Shown: piece by piece, positions 1-8,726 of the stretch
Layout: each line of letters opens with the position of its first letter
Position numbering within the stretch: position 1 is the stretch's first letter
Position numbers and translations under genes: made by a program
Assembly (NCBI GenBank): GCA_028753945.1
Contig: JAPNXP010000007.1
Span: forward strand, 4,588,001-4,652,000
Length of the DNA stretch: 64,000 nt
Source of the DNA: Hexactinellida sp. DTS-2022
Taxonomy: Eukaryota; Porifera; Hexactinellida
Direction: 5' to 3'
Notes under the pieces: model-generated
What the model was told of the DNA's origin: nothing
The model's input: only the letters and a program-made list of their open reading frames with translations
Databases searched by the model: none

Positions 1-1126
1 TACCGTTTAGGAATCTGAGGTGCCCTTTACCTAAAGAATGCTTGAGTACTCCAGCAGGTGAGAAGATACGGATTTCGTTAGTTGATAAGTCAGTAATTAT
101 GAAGTTTCCTCTCTTATCTATTCTGAAGAAGAAGGCTGATGTCATTTGTTGCTCTTGCCCTGCTAACTCTATCTTCCTCAGATAATTACCGTCTCTGTTG
201 TAGCAGTAGATTATATTCTGGGTTTGAGTTATAATATGGAGAGTATCTGCGTGTATAGCGATGTCAGTTGGTAATTCGATTTCTCCATAACTGAATTGTT
301 GAACAAATTGGAGATCTAAGTTAAATACTTGGATTCGTTGTGCATTCAAATCACAGACATACACGAATCCCGCTTCATAACACAATCCTGTTATTCCATT
401 AAAGCATCCTGGTGTAAGACCTCTGGAGCCAGTTTTCTTAATGAACTGTCCGGCTAGACTACACCTTAACAAACATTCTCTAGCTTCATCTGTCACAAAC
501 ACTCCTTCTGACACACAAATACCACGTGGCTCTTTCAAGTGGTCAGTTCCGAATGAACGCAAATATTCTCCTTCTATATTCATTACTTGAATACGACTGT
601 TACTAAAATCAGCTATGAAAACCTCATTCGTATTTCTATCGATTGATATTCCACTGGGATTAATAAACTCTCCATTTCTTCTACCACTCTTACACTTCTT
701 AAGAAAAGGATTTACTTTCCCCACATACTCTGGTATCAGTTCTATCAAATCAGTCTCTTCTATCGCTTTACGAATCTTACCAGAGAAACAACGAAACTCA
801 ACAAACTCCAGATTCTCTACTGCTACCTTCTCAGCTGTTCTCAACTCAATGTCTCTATCTAGCCTCTCTTTCATAGCGTCTAGGGACTGGCCTACTAAGT
901 TGCTAACCATTGTATCCTGAATGGTATTCCTTGTTATCCTCAGCTGACTAATCGCTTCCTCCAATTCCACATCCTATCGTGTCCCTCTTTGATCCTGGCA
1001 AGTCGGGACAGGAGCTGTCCTGCGTTCCTCGAGACTCCTTAACAGCTCTTCGAACGTGCGAAGTATCTCTAACTTAAGGGCTTCTAGCCTAGCGTCGATA
1101 GCGAATGCTTCTCTTGCAGCGGCCAT
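1..1126 (-). CDS. NHL-repeat protein, 3' end cut by the window; one in-frame stop near the start
   Basis: The minus strand reads open from the window edge up to an ATG at 1124-1126, except for one TAG at 974-976 (codon 51). The N-terminal part is charged and helical, like the coiled region ahead of NHL repeats. From about 560 down to 1 there are repeated NHL-type units with G-I-(C/S) and V-(F/T)-V/I-(T/A)-D cores, such as PSGISIDRNTNEVFIADFSN. NHL repeats build a beta-propeller used for protein or RNA binding, often in TRIM-type E3 ligases; no RING or B-box is visible here. The TAG could be a real nonsense mutation, a sequence error, or a sign that translation starts downstream (ATG near 910). 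The propeller frame stays open past the stop. Confidence 0.75.
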
Positions 1127-1159
1127 TTGGTATTAAGTTATTTGTCTAATAATTATGGG

Positions 1160-1310
1160 ATGTACACAACTTTAGAAAAATCTAAAATTATACCTGTGCC
1201 GACAACATGTTCTTTTGGAGGCACTATATTTTGTTGGGTGGTTGGTTGATTGATGGTGCCTCCATAAGAAAATGGTGTCTGCACAGGTGTAATTTTAGAT
1301 TTTACGTCAT
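1160..1310. repeat. MITE-like palindrome, CTGTGCCGAC family
   Basis: Two inverted arms carry AAATCTAAAATTA...CTGTGCCGACA and its complement around a short GGAGGCAC / GTGCCTCC core. The same design recurs at about 2470-2590 and 37160-37290. No coding capacity. Target-site duplication not resolved. Confidence 0.55.
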
Positions 1311-1690
1311 GCATCATCACCAAAAATGTGTTAAACCATTTCACAAAGGGTAAAGTTAAATTTATTTCGTAATTATTTGGAATAGTTAACTATTAATTCA
1401 GATACATTTCCCTATAATATTTGAATCCAGCACACTAAGTTATCCCCTATAAACAAATTGGAAGCGTCTTTATATGTAGTATGTCAAATACAGACGGTAT
1501 TAATTGTAATTTAATTTTTTAGTATATTTATTGTACATGCGTATTCTTGTATGAGGAAATTAACACACAATCTGACATTGTTAGGGAATATAATCTTATT
1601 CTCAATTAGAAAATAGAAGCCTACTCGATCTCACAAGTTGTATCAATATAATGATCACAAGTTGAAATAATAGAATTAGATATACCTTAT

Positions 1691-1837
1691 CAGGGGCGGC
1701 GGAAGCGATCAGGCCGGTCAGGTCATGGCCTGACCACTTTTATAAAGTGGCCAGGCCAATAGCCTTAACACGTATGTCACTAGTTCCGCCGGTCAAGCCA
1801 TGGCCTGACCACTTTATAACTGATTCCGCCGTCCCTG
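1691..1837. mobile_element. GC-rich MITE with 5-bp TSD (CAGGGGCGGCGGAAGC ends)
   Basis: This 147-bp palindromic element starts CAGGGGCGGCGGAAGC and ends with a diverged complement (TTCCGCCGTCCCTG). The flanking direct repeat is cttat (1686-1690 and 1838-1842). A sister copy at 38178-38325 has 5-bp repeats gaatg, which supports 5 bp for this family. It sits at the edge of the ACGCG-rich MITE at 1839-2404; the other copy of that MITE (62 kb) has the join without this insert. Confidence 0.75.
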
Positions 1838-1838
1838 C

Positions 1839-2404
1839 TTATTATAGGAAATTAACGCGCCATGAAATTAACGCGAAGGAAATTAACGCTCCATGAAATT
1901 AACGCGAATTGGAGCTGAACATTTTCAAATACATTAAATTAACGCGAATATATTTTAGAAAAAATTTCAGGATTATTAATCTCCTGATTAAATATTATTT
2001 ATTGTGCCCAAATAGTCTTCCAATCTACTTGATAGACATAGTACAGGTAAACCTCCCAAAGCGGCACCCATCGGGAGAATGATTTTGTGCCGCTTCTCGG
2101 AGGTTGCCGCTTTGGGAGGTTGCTCGTAAGGTAAAACTCCCAAAGCGGCACCCATCGGGAGAATGATTTTGTGCCGCTTCTCGGAGGTTGCCGCTACTCG
2201 GAGGTGCCGCTTTGGGAGGTTTACCTGTATATCCTTTCAACCTAGTTGCACATCTGAAAATATGTAGCTCGGATTTTGTCCATCCATTGTATAATCTTGA
2301 TAAATAGCAGGAAATTAACGCTCCATGAAATTATCGCGAAGGAAATTAACTCGATTTGGAGAAATTCGCGTTAATTTCATGGCGCGTTAATTTCCTATAA
2401 TAAG
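1839..2404. mobile_element. Palindromic MITE, ATTAACGCG family
   Basis: Both ends carry TTATTATAGGAAATTAACGC in inverted orientation, and the interior repeats GAAATTAACGCG motifs. A second, shorter copy lies at 62041-62411. The longer size here comes from a nested TA-flanked MITE (2044-2227). It is non-coding, and the superfamily is unresolved. Confidence 0.65.
2044..2227. mobile_element. TA-flanked MITE (CAGGTAAACCTCCCAAAGCG ends)
   Basis: Perfect inverted ends CAGGTAAACCTCCCAAAGCG are flanked by TA on both sides, as expected of the Tc1/mariner/pogo group. The interior is built from two near-identical AAGCGGCACCCATCGGGAGA units. The matching position in the 62-kb copy of the host repeat has a single TA and no insert, so the boundaries are secure. 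Confidence 0.8.
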
Positions 2405-2469
2405 GTAACACTTTCAATTGAATAGAAGTATTAGTAAACAAAGGAAATTAACAACTTAATCTGTGGAGA

Positions 2470-2590
2470 AGATACGTAGCAAAAATCTAAAATTACAGCT
2501 GTGCCGACTGCATGTTCCTTTGTAGGCACTATATTTTGGTGGTTTGTGGATTTATAATGCCTCCAAAATAAAATTTCCGATGGAAATCCG
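2470..2590. repeat. Second CTGTGCCGAC-family palindrome (one arm decayed)
   Basis: Carries AAAATCTAAAATTACAGCTG then TGCCGAC and a GGCAC / GTGCC-type core like the 1.2-kb and 37.2-kb copies; the right arm has diverged. Confidence 0.45.
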
Positions 2591-3007
2591 ACAGAACGAT
2601 TTAGAATTGTGCATTTTATAGTATACAACTATAGTAGGAATAAGCACGCAAAAATTAGTAGCGTCAAAGTTTTGGTGAACCACATAACGATTTCCAGCTT
2701 CATTTCAAGTTCATTTCACGGAGTTAGCCAATAAAATGAAGTTTATAGTTTTGTTAATTAACATAAAAAGTACCGCTTAAATTATTAAATATCCACTATA
2801 ACTCACTTGATAATGCGATGATAATAACAAGGAACGAACTTTTGTTGTTGTTGTTGTTGTTGTTTGGTATTGTTTTGTATGTGATATATTGATAACTCAA
2901 TGGGTTATATTTTAGATATTTTAGCTATAACTTTAAAATATATAGTAAGCAAAGTTTTCTCAATTTGTGGGTCTACAAAATTGGCTCAACAATCAGATTG
3001 CCTCAAC
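2591..3007. other. Gene-free AT-rich spacer with a short (GTT)n run
   Basis: No credible coding frame. A GTT microsatellite lies at about 2843-2862. The last 7 bases (3001-3007, cctcaac) are the left target-site duplication of the foldback element that follows. Confidence 0.5.
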
Positions 3008-4074
3008 CATAGCAATCTATACATAAGGCAATGGTACGCACACAAATTTCTGGACCAGGGATTAACTAGTATAGTCAACTAAATAGATGCAACTAAATTA
3101 TTCTTCGAAATAACTAATCCAGGGTGCTTCTACTTATATAATTGTTTTTTATAAAGGTAGTCATATACAAGACGCATATTTTTGAGCTGCCACTTGGGCG
3201 AAATGACGTCACTGTATTGTCTAATAGTCCAAATATGCCAAAACTTTGAACGCATGTAAAATGTTCAATTTCGCTTTTAAAAACAAATCGCTGTGACTAA
3301 CCCATGTAGGAGGCATTTACATAAAATATCTCAGAATCAATTATGGGATGTTTACACATTCCTCTGTTGCTATGGAAACGTGATTTCAATGCTTGAGGTC
3401 ATATCTCGAGAAGAAATATAGTCACAGCTTAGTCAATGGATCCAATTGATAGCCCGTCCTCAACTTCCTATTCAATGATAATACACTTCGATGCTCCATC
3501 TCCAACCAATTTTCTGAGAATTGTGATTATTGTAATATACATTCAAACGGTTATACACATTTTGCGAACAATTGGTTGGAGATAGAGCATCGAAATGTAT
3601 TATCTTTGAATAGGAAGTTGAGGACGGGCTATCAATTGAATCCATTAACTAAGCTGTAACTATATTTCTTCTCGAGATATGACCTCAAGCATTGAAATCA
3701 CGTGTCCATAGCAACAGAGGAATGTGTCAACATTCCATAATTGATTCTGAGATATTTTATGTAAAATGACTCTTAGATGGGTTAGTCACAGCGATTTGTT
3801 TTAAAAAGCGAAATTGAACATTTTACATGCGTTCAAAGTTTTGGCATATTTGGACTATTAGACAATACAGTGACGTCATTTCGCCCAAGTGGCAGCTCAA
3901 AAATATGCGTCTTGTATATGACTACCTTTATAAAAAACAATTATATAAGTAGAAGCACCCTGGATTAGTTATTTCGAAGAATAATTGAGTTGCATCTATT
4001 TAGTTGACTATACTAGTTAATCCCTGGTCCAGAAATTTGAGTGCGTACCATTGCCTTATGTATAGAATGCTATG
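3008..4074. mobile_element. 1.07-kb foldback element with 7-bp TSD
   Basis: Two arms of about 500 bp are inverted copies of each other around a loop near 3520-3570. The outer end reads CATAGCA(A/T)TCTATACATA, and a 7-bp direct repeat cctcaac flanks it (3001-3007, 4075-4081). It is non-coding. Inside each arm is a palindromic cassette (GGAATGTGTCAACATTCC at 3719-3736, mutated at 3345-3362) that also occurs in the 47-kb foldback and in the PIN transposon terminal repeats. The CAT...ATAAGG end and 7-bp duplication recall P-superfamily elements (7-8 bp), but that is only a suggestion. Confidence 0.8.
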
Positions 4075-4632
4075 CCTCAACTAACAAAACTAATATACGT
4101 ATTATTTATTTCAAAAGTTGATATTTGATATATAGTACAGTCATTTTATGAGAAAATAAGGCTGAACCTCGGACAAATTGCAACAGAAAATGTATGACCT
4201 GTTTTAAGTTCCTAGGGATATCCCATTTAACATATAAAAACTCTTAAGGAATCCAAGTAGGGGAAAGTAGTAAAATTGAGGTCGCCGATTTTATTCCCCT
4301 TTTGAAATCGCCGAAACTTCCCTGTTAGGATGAAATTTTAATTTCTTTTCTAATCTACTTATAATCACCAGATTTGAACTCCGCATTAAAATTTCAGTAA
4401 TTTAATATGTCATGCGACCATATTTGGAGCCATATTTCCCTGGCAACCCCAAAATATCTCAGGAATGTAACAACATTCCATTCCTTTTATAAAATTTCCT
4501 CCAATCGAGTGACACCTCTTTCGACTCCTCCCATCAATATGAGACTAACTAGACAAAATACAACTTTCGGAATTGTGAATTGGTCATATTCCTGTGAAAA
4601 GTATTCTAACGAAATAAAACTTATTCAAACTC

Positions 4633-5589
4633 TTAAATCGTGGAATCTTCTGATAGTTCAAACGAAACTTCTTCATCTAATTCAATGTGATTAGAATTGA
4701 TGCATCCTGCCCCTCTGCAATTCCCACATGCTGCCGAGCACTCCATTCCATGCTTTTTGCATGTACATCTTAAACTACTGCAATCTGACTGGTAGTTGCA
4801 TCTGATTACCCGTAAGAGTTCTTGAGGAGCTGGTGCCAAGTCAGTTTGTACAGGAACAAATTCTTTCATCTTAATCCATCCCCATTCTTCTGGTCGAATT
4901 TTATCGCCAAATCCCTTCCACTCCTGTATCTGGTAATAAACCCGAAGGCTGTGATACTTAGCTGCTGATGAAGTAGGGGGTAAACTCTGCGGTTGCACAT
5001 GTGAAGTGCTAGTTGCGGCCTTCTCGCAGAAACGCTTATATCGGAGCGAGTTGAGGTCCTCCCTATGGTTACCTTTATAAAGACACATCAGAGCATTTTC
5101 TCCTGCCTTTACGACATCTTTTATGGATGCTGACTCTGTGTCAAATACCTTGGCTTGTTCACGAAAATTGCTGTTGGTGTTAAATTGCTTAAGGGCAACT
5201 CCCTTCCCTATGCCATAGAGGTGGGAAGTAGTGTCGCAACCGAGGATAGCATGTAGGAAGAGGATGTGAGTACATATATCAGGTCCTAATTGCATCTTGA
5301 CAGCTTTCATATCCCATACACGTGGAATCTTTGTAGTCTTCTTAGGTTCAGGTCTGAAGAATATGTCATGCGACTCAAGATTGGTGTGGTAGATAAGTAG
5401 AATGATCAGATCCGTGTCATCTCCAATAAGAACGGTGGTGGTTGTAATCGCAGACTCCACAGATTTCTGAACGATGAGGAGATCTGCATCACCTGTTGCA
5501 TGAAATGTCTGGCAATTCACCTCTTGTAGGTAGTTACTAAGTAGTGTGATGAATCGTTGCTTGTTAGTTGTGTTTGCCAGAAATATCAA
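4633..5589 (-). CDS. PIN/FEN-like nuclease domain plus CXC cysteine-rich tail (ORF2 of transposon copy A)
   Basis: 318 residues. Acidic motifs typical of the PIN/XPG-FEN fold stand in order: TGDADLLIV (about 32-40), IGDDTDLIIL (55-64) and LHAILGCDTTSHLYGIGK (112-129), the last like the glycine-rich H2TH motif of flap nucleases. A cysteine-rich block (about 262-297; CNYQSDCSSLRCTCKKHGME onward) resembles a Tesmin/TSO1 CXC DNA-binding domain. There is no ATG; the frame opens with TTG and overlaps the end of ORF1 by 26 nt in the +1 frame. It is therefore probably made as a fusion with ORF1 by frameshifting, or the source copy already carried an indel. The nuclease role is inferred from motifs only. 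Confidence 0.8.
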   Translation of the reverse strand: MIFLANTTNKQRFITLLSNYLQEVNCQTFHATGDADLLIVQKSVESAITTTTVLIGDDTDLIILLIYHTNLESHDIFFRPEPKKTTKIPRVWDMKAVKMQLGPDICTHILFLHAILGCDTTSHLYGIGKGVALKQFNTNSNFREQAKVFDTESASIKDVVKAGENALMCLYKGNHREDLNSLRYKRFCEKAATSTSHVQPQSLPPTSSAAKYHSLRVYYQIQEWKGFGDKIRPEEWGWIKMKEFVPVQTDLAPAPQELLRVIRCNYQSDCSSLRCTCKKHGMECSAACGNCRGAGCINSNHIELDEEVSFELSEDSTI

Positions 5590-7660
5590 GAATATCTGAC
5601 AGAATCAAGCCATTAAGTGCTGAATCGACAATGAGATGAGTTCTTGCTGCTCGTGCAATGGCCTTACCAGTCATTATGTGCACCACTGCATTGGACGCGT
5701 AGATGAGCTCCAGCACTTCCTTAAGCCCTGATTCGGCATAAAGATGTCCAATACAGCCCAAGAAACTCATTTCCATGTGAAATCCTCCAAGACGCAAGAC
5801 TATTTTTCTCAAATCACTTCCCACAGGCTCTGTTACAATTATCATGAGAGCTTTCCACCAGAGTGGTTGGTCAAACGTTATAATAGGTATCACATCATGG
5901 CGGGCAGCATGCTCACACACAAACCTCAATGTAGAATAAATACAGGTAACATTAGTAGAATTCATGTCAATAACCGGGAGGAACATGACTGATGATTTTC
6001 CCGGGTGGGTACCATGATGTACAAATTGCATCATCCCTGACCATCCTGGCCTTGACGAGGCAAACAGGATAGACGTCTTCCAGAGAAGGTCAAGATCTGC
6101 CGTGGGATCTCGTGCTTTCATAAATATTAGCCTCCGGTATGTCACTTCAGTCATCCCAAGATTTTCTTCCCTGTGATATAAGATCGGAATTTGTCCTACC
6201 AAAGATATAGCATTCGAAGTAACCTGTACTCTGCGGATGGGTTTACTAGTCTTAATTGATGGAGTAATAGCAGCAATTATTCCCATTCCATGGAATGTAT
6301 TGTTGCCGTCCAGGGTTTGGATGTTATGATCTACATTGTCTGCAACATACTGTACAAAGCCAGTAGTATATCCAGGTATGTCAGTTCCAAGCGAGACAGC
6401 TGCATTTCTCCCAAACATCTGAACTTCCTGGTATGAGCAGCAGAATCCATGATGATGAAGGGTATCGATAAGGAAACGTGATGCGAAATGATGATGCAAT
6501 TGTACTCCCAACCCTATTTGTAGTGGAGCTAGAAGGACTCGTGGTCTGGATGCTTGCATCATCGCTTGCCCAATAGAAGCAGTTTTCATACGAACATCCT
6601 TCCCAACAATAATTCCCCTTAAGAAATGTCTGAGGCTTTCTGGAAGAAAATTCATGCACTCATCTTCAGACTTGAAAGATTCAGAACAAGGATAGACATC
6701 GTGAGATATTTGTACTTCTTTGATGTCTTCCATTAGAAGTTTTGCAGCAGTTTCAATTAATCTGATTTTTTCTGTTCTATGATCTGCTTTCTTGAGAGAA
6801 TAAAAGTCATGTAGGATAGCTTGGGTTGAGGTTATTAAGGTAACAACACTTTCCTTTCCTTTAATTTCAGTTAGGATCATCCTGTTGGCAAAGTGCTCCT
6901 TGAGTTTTTGTTTCAAGTGTTTGTAACCGTATCCTTGAAACCCTGAACCCTGAAGATTTTCCTCCATAAGGGAAATAAGATCGTTAATAGTGACCTGATC
7001 ATCATTTTCTTCTAGAAAGTTGACAACTTTCAGAAATGCATTATATCTTACATCGTCTTGTGGCCTTCCTAGTTTGGGTCTTTTGGATTTGAATTCGCTG
7101 ATCTGATGAATGGAAGGAATTTGCTTCCCGGTACGGAAATTGATACTGCACACCTGATGGTATAATGAATCTGCAGCATGCAAGTCATGCACATTTAGAA
7201 TACGGGACTGTACAGTAGCTGCCCATTCATCACTTCTTTCACGGCAGGTACTCAAAACAGTGTCTTTGAATTCGATTGTCCTTACTCTAAACACTTCATC
7301 ACAACTCTTCCTCTTACCCACAAATTTAACTGTATTCCCACAGAATAGACAGTCAGTAGCAAAGTGGAACTCTCCCACTGCTGAACGAAGTACATAGTTT
7401 TCAAGGAATGTAGTGGATTCGAGTTCTTTTTGCTTCTTTTGTTTGAATACTCTGGATATTTGCTGTGGATTACAATAATCCTTTCGACAATTTTCATGAA
7501 CTTGTTGTCCGGGTAATGAGTGAATTTGATCATTTCGAGCATCACTTGCACGGTTGATGCTGACACTCCCCTTTTCACCAATGGTAACTGAAGGCCGCCC
7601 TCCTTCTGTAGGTTTGCAACAAATTATGCATAGCGAACATCCTTCCATGCTAATTAGCAA
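5564..7660 (-). CDS. Transposon protein with N-terminal zinc-binding motifs (ORF1 of copy A)
   Basis: 698 residues, starting at ATG just inside the inner edge of the terminal repeat. Two putative zinc-binding blocks lie at the N-terminus: C8/C11/C14/C15 with H55, C58, C63, and C104/C107 with H168 and C171. Conserved-looking core segments follow: HHHFASRFLIDTL (389-401), VADNVDHNIQTLDG (439-452), TFHGMG (455-460), ITFDQPLW (594-601) and LGGFHMEMSFLG (624-635). I recall similar unnamed proteins in cnidarian and arthropod genomes with this core followed by the FEN-like block now in ORF2, so ORF1 and ORF2 look like two halves of one protein. The acidic residues of the core could be catalytic, but this is not demonstrable here. 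It differs from copy B at residue 674 (Thr versus Ala). Confidence 0.82.
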   Translation of the reverse strand: MLISMEGCSLCIICCKPTEGGRPSVTIGEKGSVSINRASDARNDQIHSLPGQQVHENCRKDYCNPQQISRVFKQKKQKELESTTFLENYVLRSAVGEFHFATDCLFCGNTVKFVGKRKSCDEVFRVRTIEFKDTVLSTCRERSDEWAATVQSRILNVHDLHAADSLYHQVCSINFRTGKQIPSIHQISEFKSKRPKLGRPQDDVRYNAFLKVVNFLEENDDQVTINDLISLMEENLQGSGFQGYGYKHLKQKLKEHFANRMILTEIKGKESVVTLITSTQAILHDFYSLKKADHRTEKIRLIETAAKLLMEDIKEVQISHDVYPCSESFKSEDECMNFLPESLRHFLRGIIVGKDVRMKTASIGQAMMQASRPRVLLAPLQIGLGVQLHHHFASRFLIDTLHHHGFCCSYQEVQMFGRNAAVSLGTDIPGYTTGFVQYVADNVDHNIQTLDGNNTFHGMGIIAAITPSIKTSKPIRRVQVTSNAISLVGQIPILYHREENLGMTEVTYRRLIFMKARDPTADLDLLWKTSILFASSRPGWSGMMQFVHHGTHPGKSSVMFLPVIDMNSTNVTCIYSTLRFVCEHAARHDVIPIITFDQPLWWKALMIIVTEPVGSDLRKIVLRLGGFHMEMSFLGCIGHLYAESGLKEVLELIYASNAVVHIMTGKAIARAARTHLIVDSALNGLILSDILDISGKHN

Positions 7661-8384
7661 AATTTCTGATTAATAACAATCTGCACCATGAATATCGTAC
7701 TACTTTTTTAAATAAGAAACTTTTTAAAGAAGGCTCAGATTAGCGAAATAAATAAGGAACCCGAGCCTCAAATTGAGTTAGGACTCCAAAAAACAAATGA
7801 CGTGTATACACAAGTCTAGATGTCTAGTTAGTCTCATATTGATGGGAGGAGTCGAAAGAGGTGTCACTCGATTGGAGGAAATTTTATAAAAGGAATGGAA
7901 TGTTGTTACATTCCTGAGATATTTTGGGGTTGCCAGGGAAATATGGCTCCAAATATGGTCGCATGACATATTAAATTACTGAAATTTTAATGCGGAGTTC
8001 AAATCTGGTGATTATAAGTAGATTAGAAAAGAAATTAAAATTTCATCCTAACAGGGAAGTTTCGGCGATTTCAAAAGGGGAATAAAATCGGCGACCTCAA
8101 TTTTACTACTTTCCCCTACTTGGATTCCTTAAGAGTTTTTATATGTTAAATGGGATACCCCTAGGAACTTAAAACAGGTCATACATTTTCTGTTGCAATT
8201 TGTCCGAGGTCATCTGATATTTTGACTGGACTAATAGTTTAATTTAATGTTTAATGTAAGTTGGTGTATTATGTATCTGGGTACATCTAATTTATATAAC
8301 ATCATATCAATAACTTATAAATATAGATATGTTTTCGTTTAGACCACAAAAATTAGAATATTTAATAGAAACCATTTATATAGT

Positions 8385-8510
8385 AAATCTTCGCTAATCT
8401 GATTCAAAATTTTGTGTTTCGATTAGTGAATTTGTTCGGATTAGTTGGAGTAATACATTTTCTGAGGAAGCACATTTGTAATGCATCATCTATAAAATAT
8501 AAACCTCGAT
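8385..8510. repeat. Decayed TA-MITE remnant (CGCTAATCYGA family)
   Basis: Contains TTCGCTAATCTGATTC and TTCGGATTAG, as in the better-kept copies at 18603-18933 and 30643-30914. Ends are not intact. Confidence 0.5.
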
Positions 8511-8726
8511 GATCCAACTTAAATTATTCAAACTTTTAACAGTCAATTAGTCATCATAAAGAGATAAGAATTTGAACTTTAAATTTAGATTATATTACTA
8601 TTCATAACTATCAATGATTATTTATCACAAAAACAATAACACGTGGGCCTACTGAAGTAAATATATTTATATAAATTAACACCTATCATTCTCATCTATC
8701 ATTCTCACTCAATCGTTATTATTTCT

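Larger units (their letters stand above)
4133..8233 (-). mobile_element. Intact 4,101-bp DNA transposon encoding a PIN/FEN-like domain (copy A)
   Basis: The element starts TAGTACAGTCA and ends with the complement of TAGTCCAGTCA, flanked by a 3-bp direct repeat ata (4130-4132, 8234-8236). Terminal inverted repeats are long: about 4133-4555 and 7821-8233, with one small indel near the tip. Between them lie two overlapping minus-strand ORFs and almost nothing else. Copy B (32302-36402) has exactly the same length in opposite orientation with unrelated flanks, so the boundaries are firm. Each terminal repeat contains GGAATGTAACAACATTCC (here 4462-4479). I cannot place it in a named superfamily: 3-bp duplications occur in PIF/Harbinger and others, but the proteins do not resemble those I know. 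Confidence 0.88.

Noticed and set aside
615..920. Plus-strand ORF of 101 residues
   Set aside because: Antisense shadow of the NHL-repeat coding sequence.
2025..2240. ORF with repeated SGNLREAAQNHSPDGCRFG
   Set aside because: Translation of a palindromic MITE with a doubled unit.
4407..4694. Small ORF MSCDHIWSHISLATPKYLRN in each transposon end (also at 7778-7969, 32566-32757, 35841-36128)
   Set aside because: It lies in the terminal inverted repeat and appears at all four ends only because the repeats are copies; no protein-family features.
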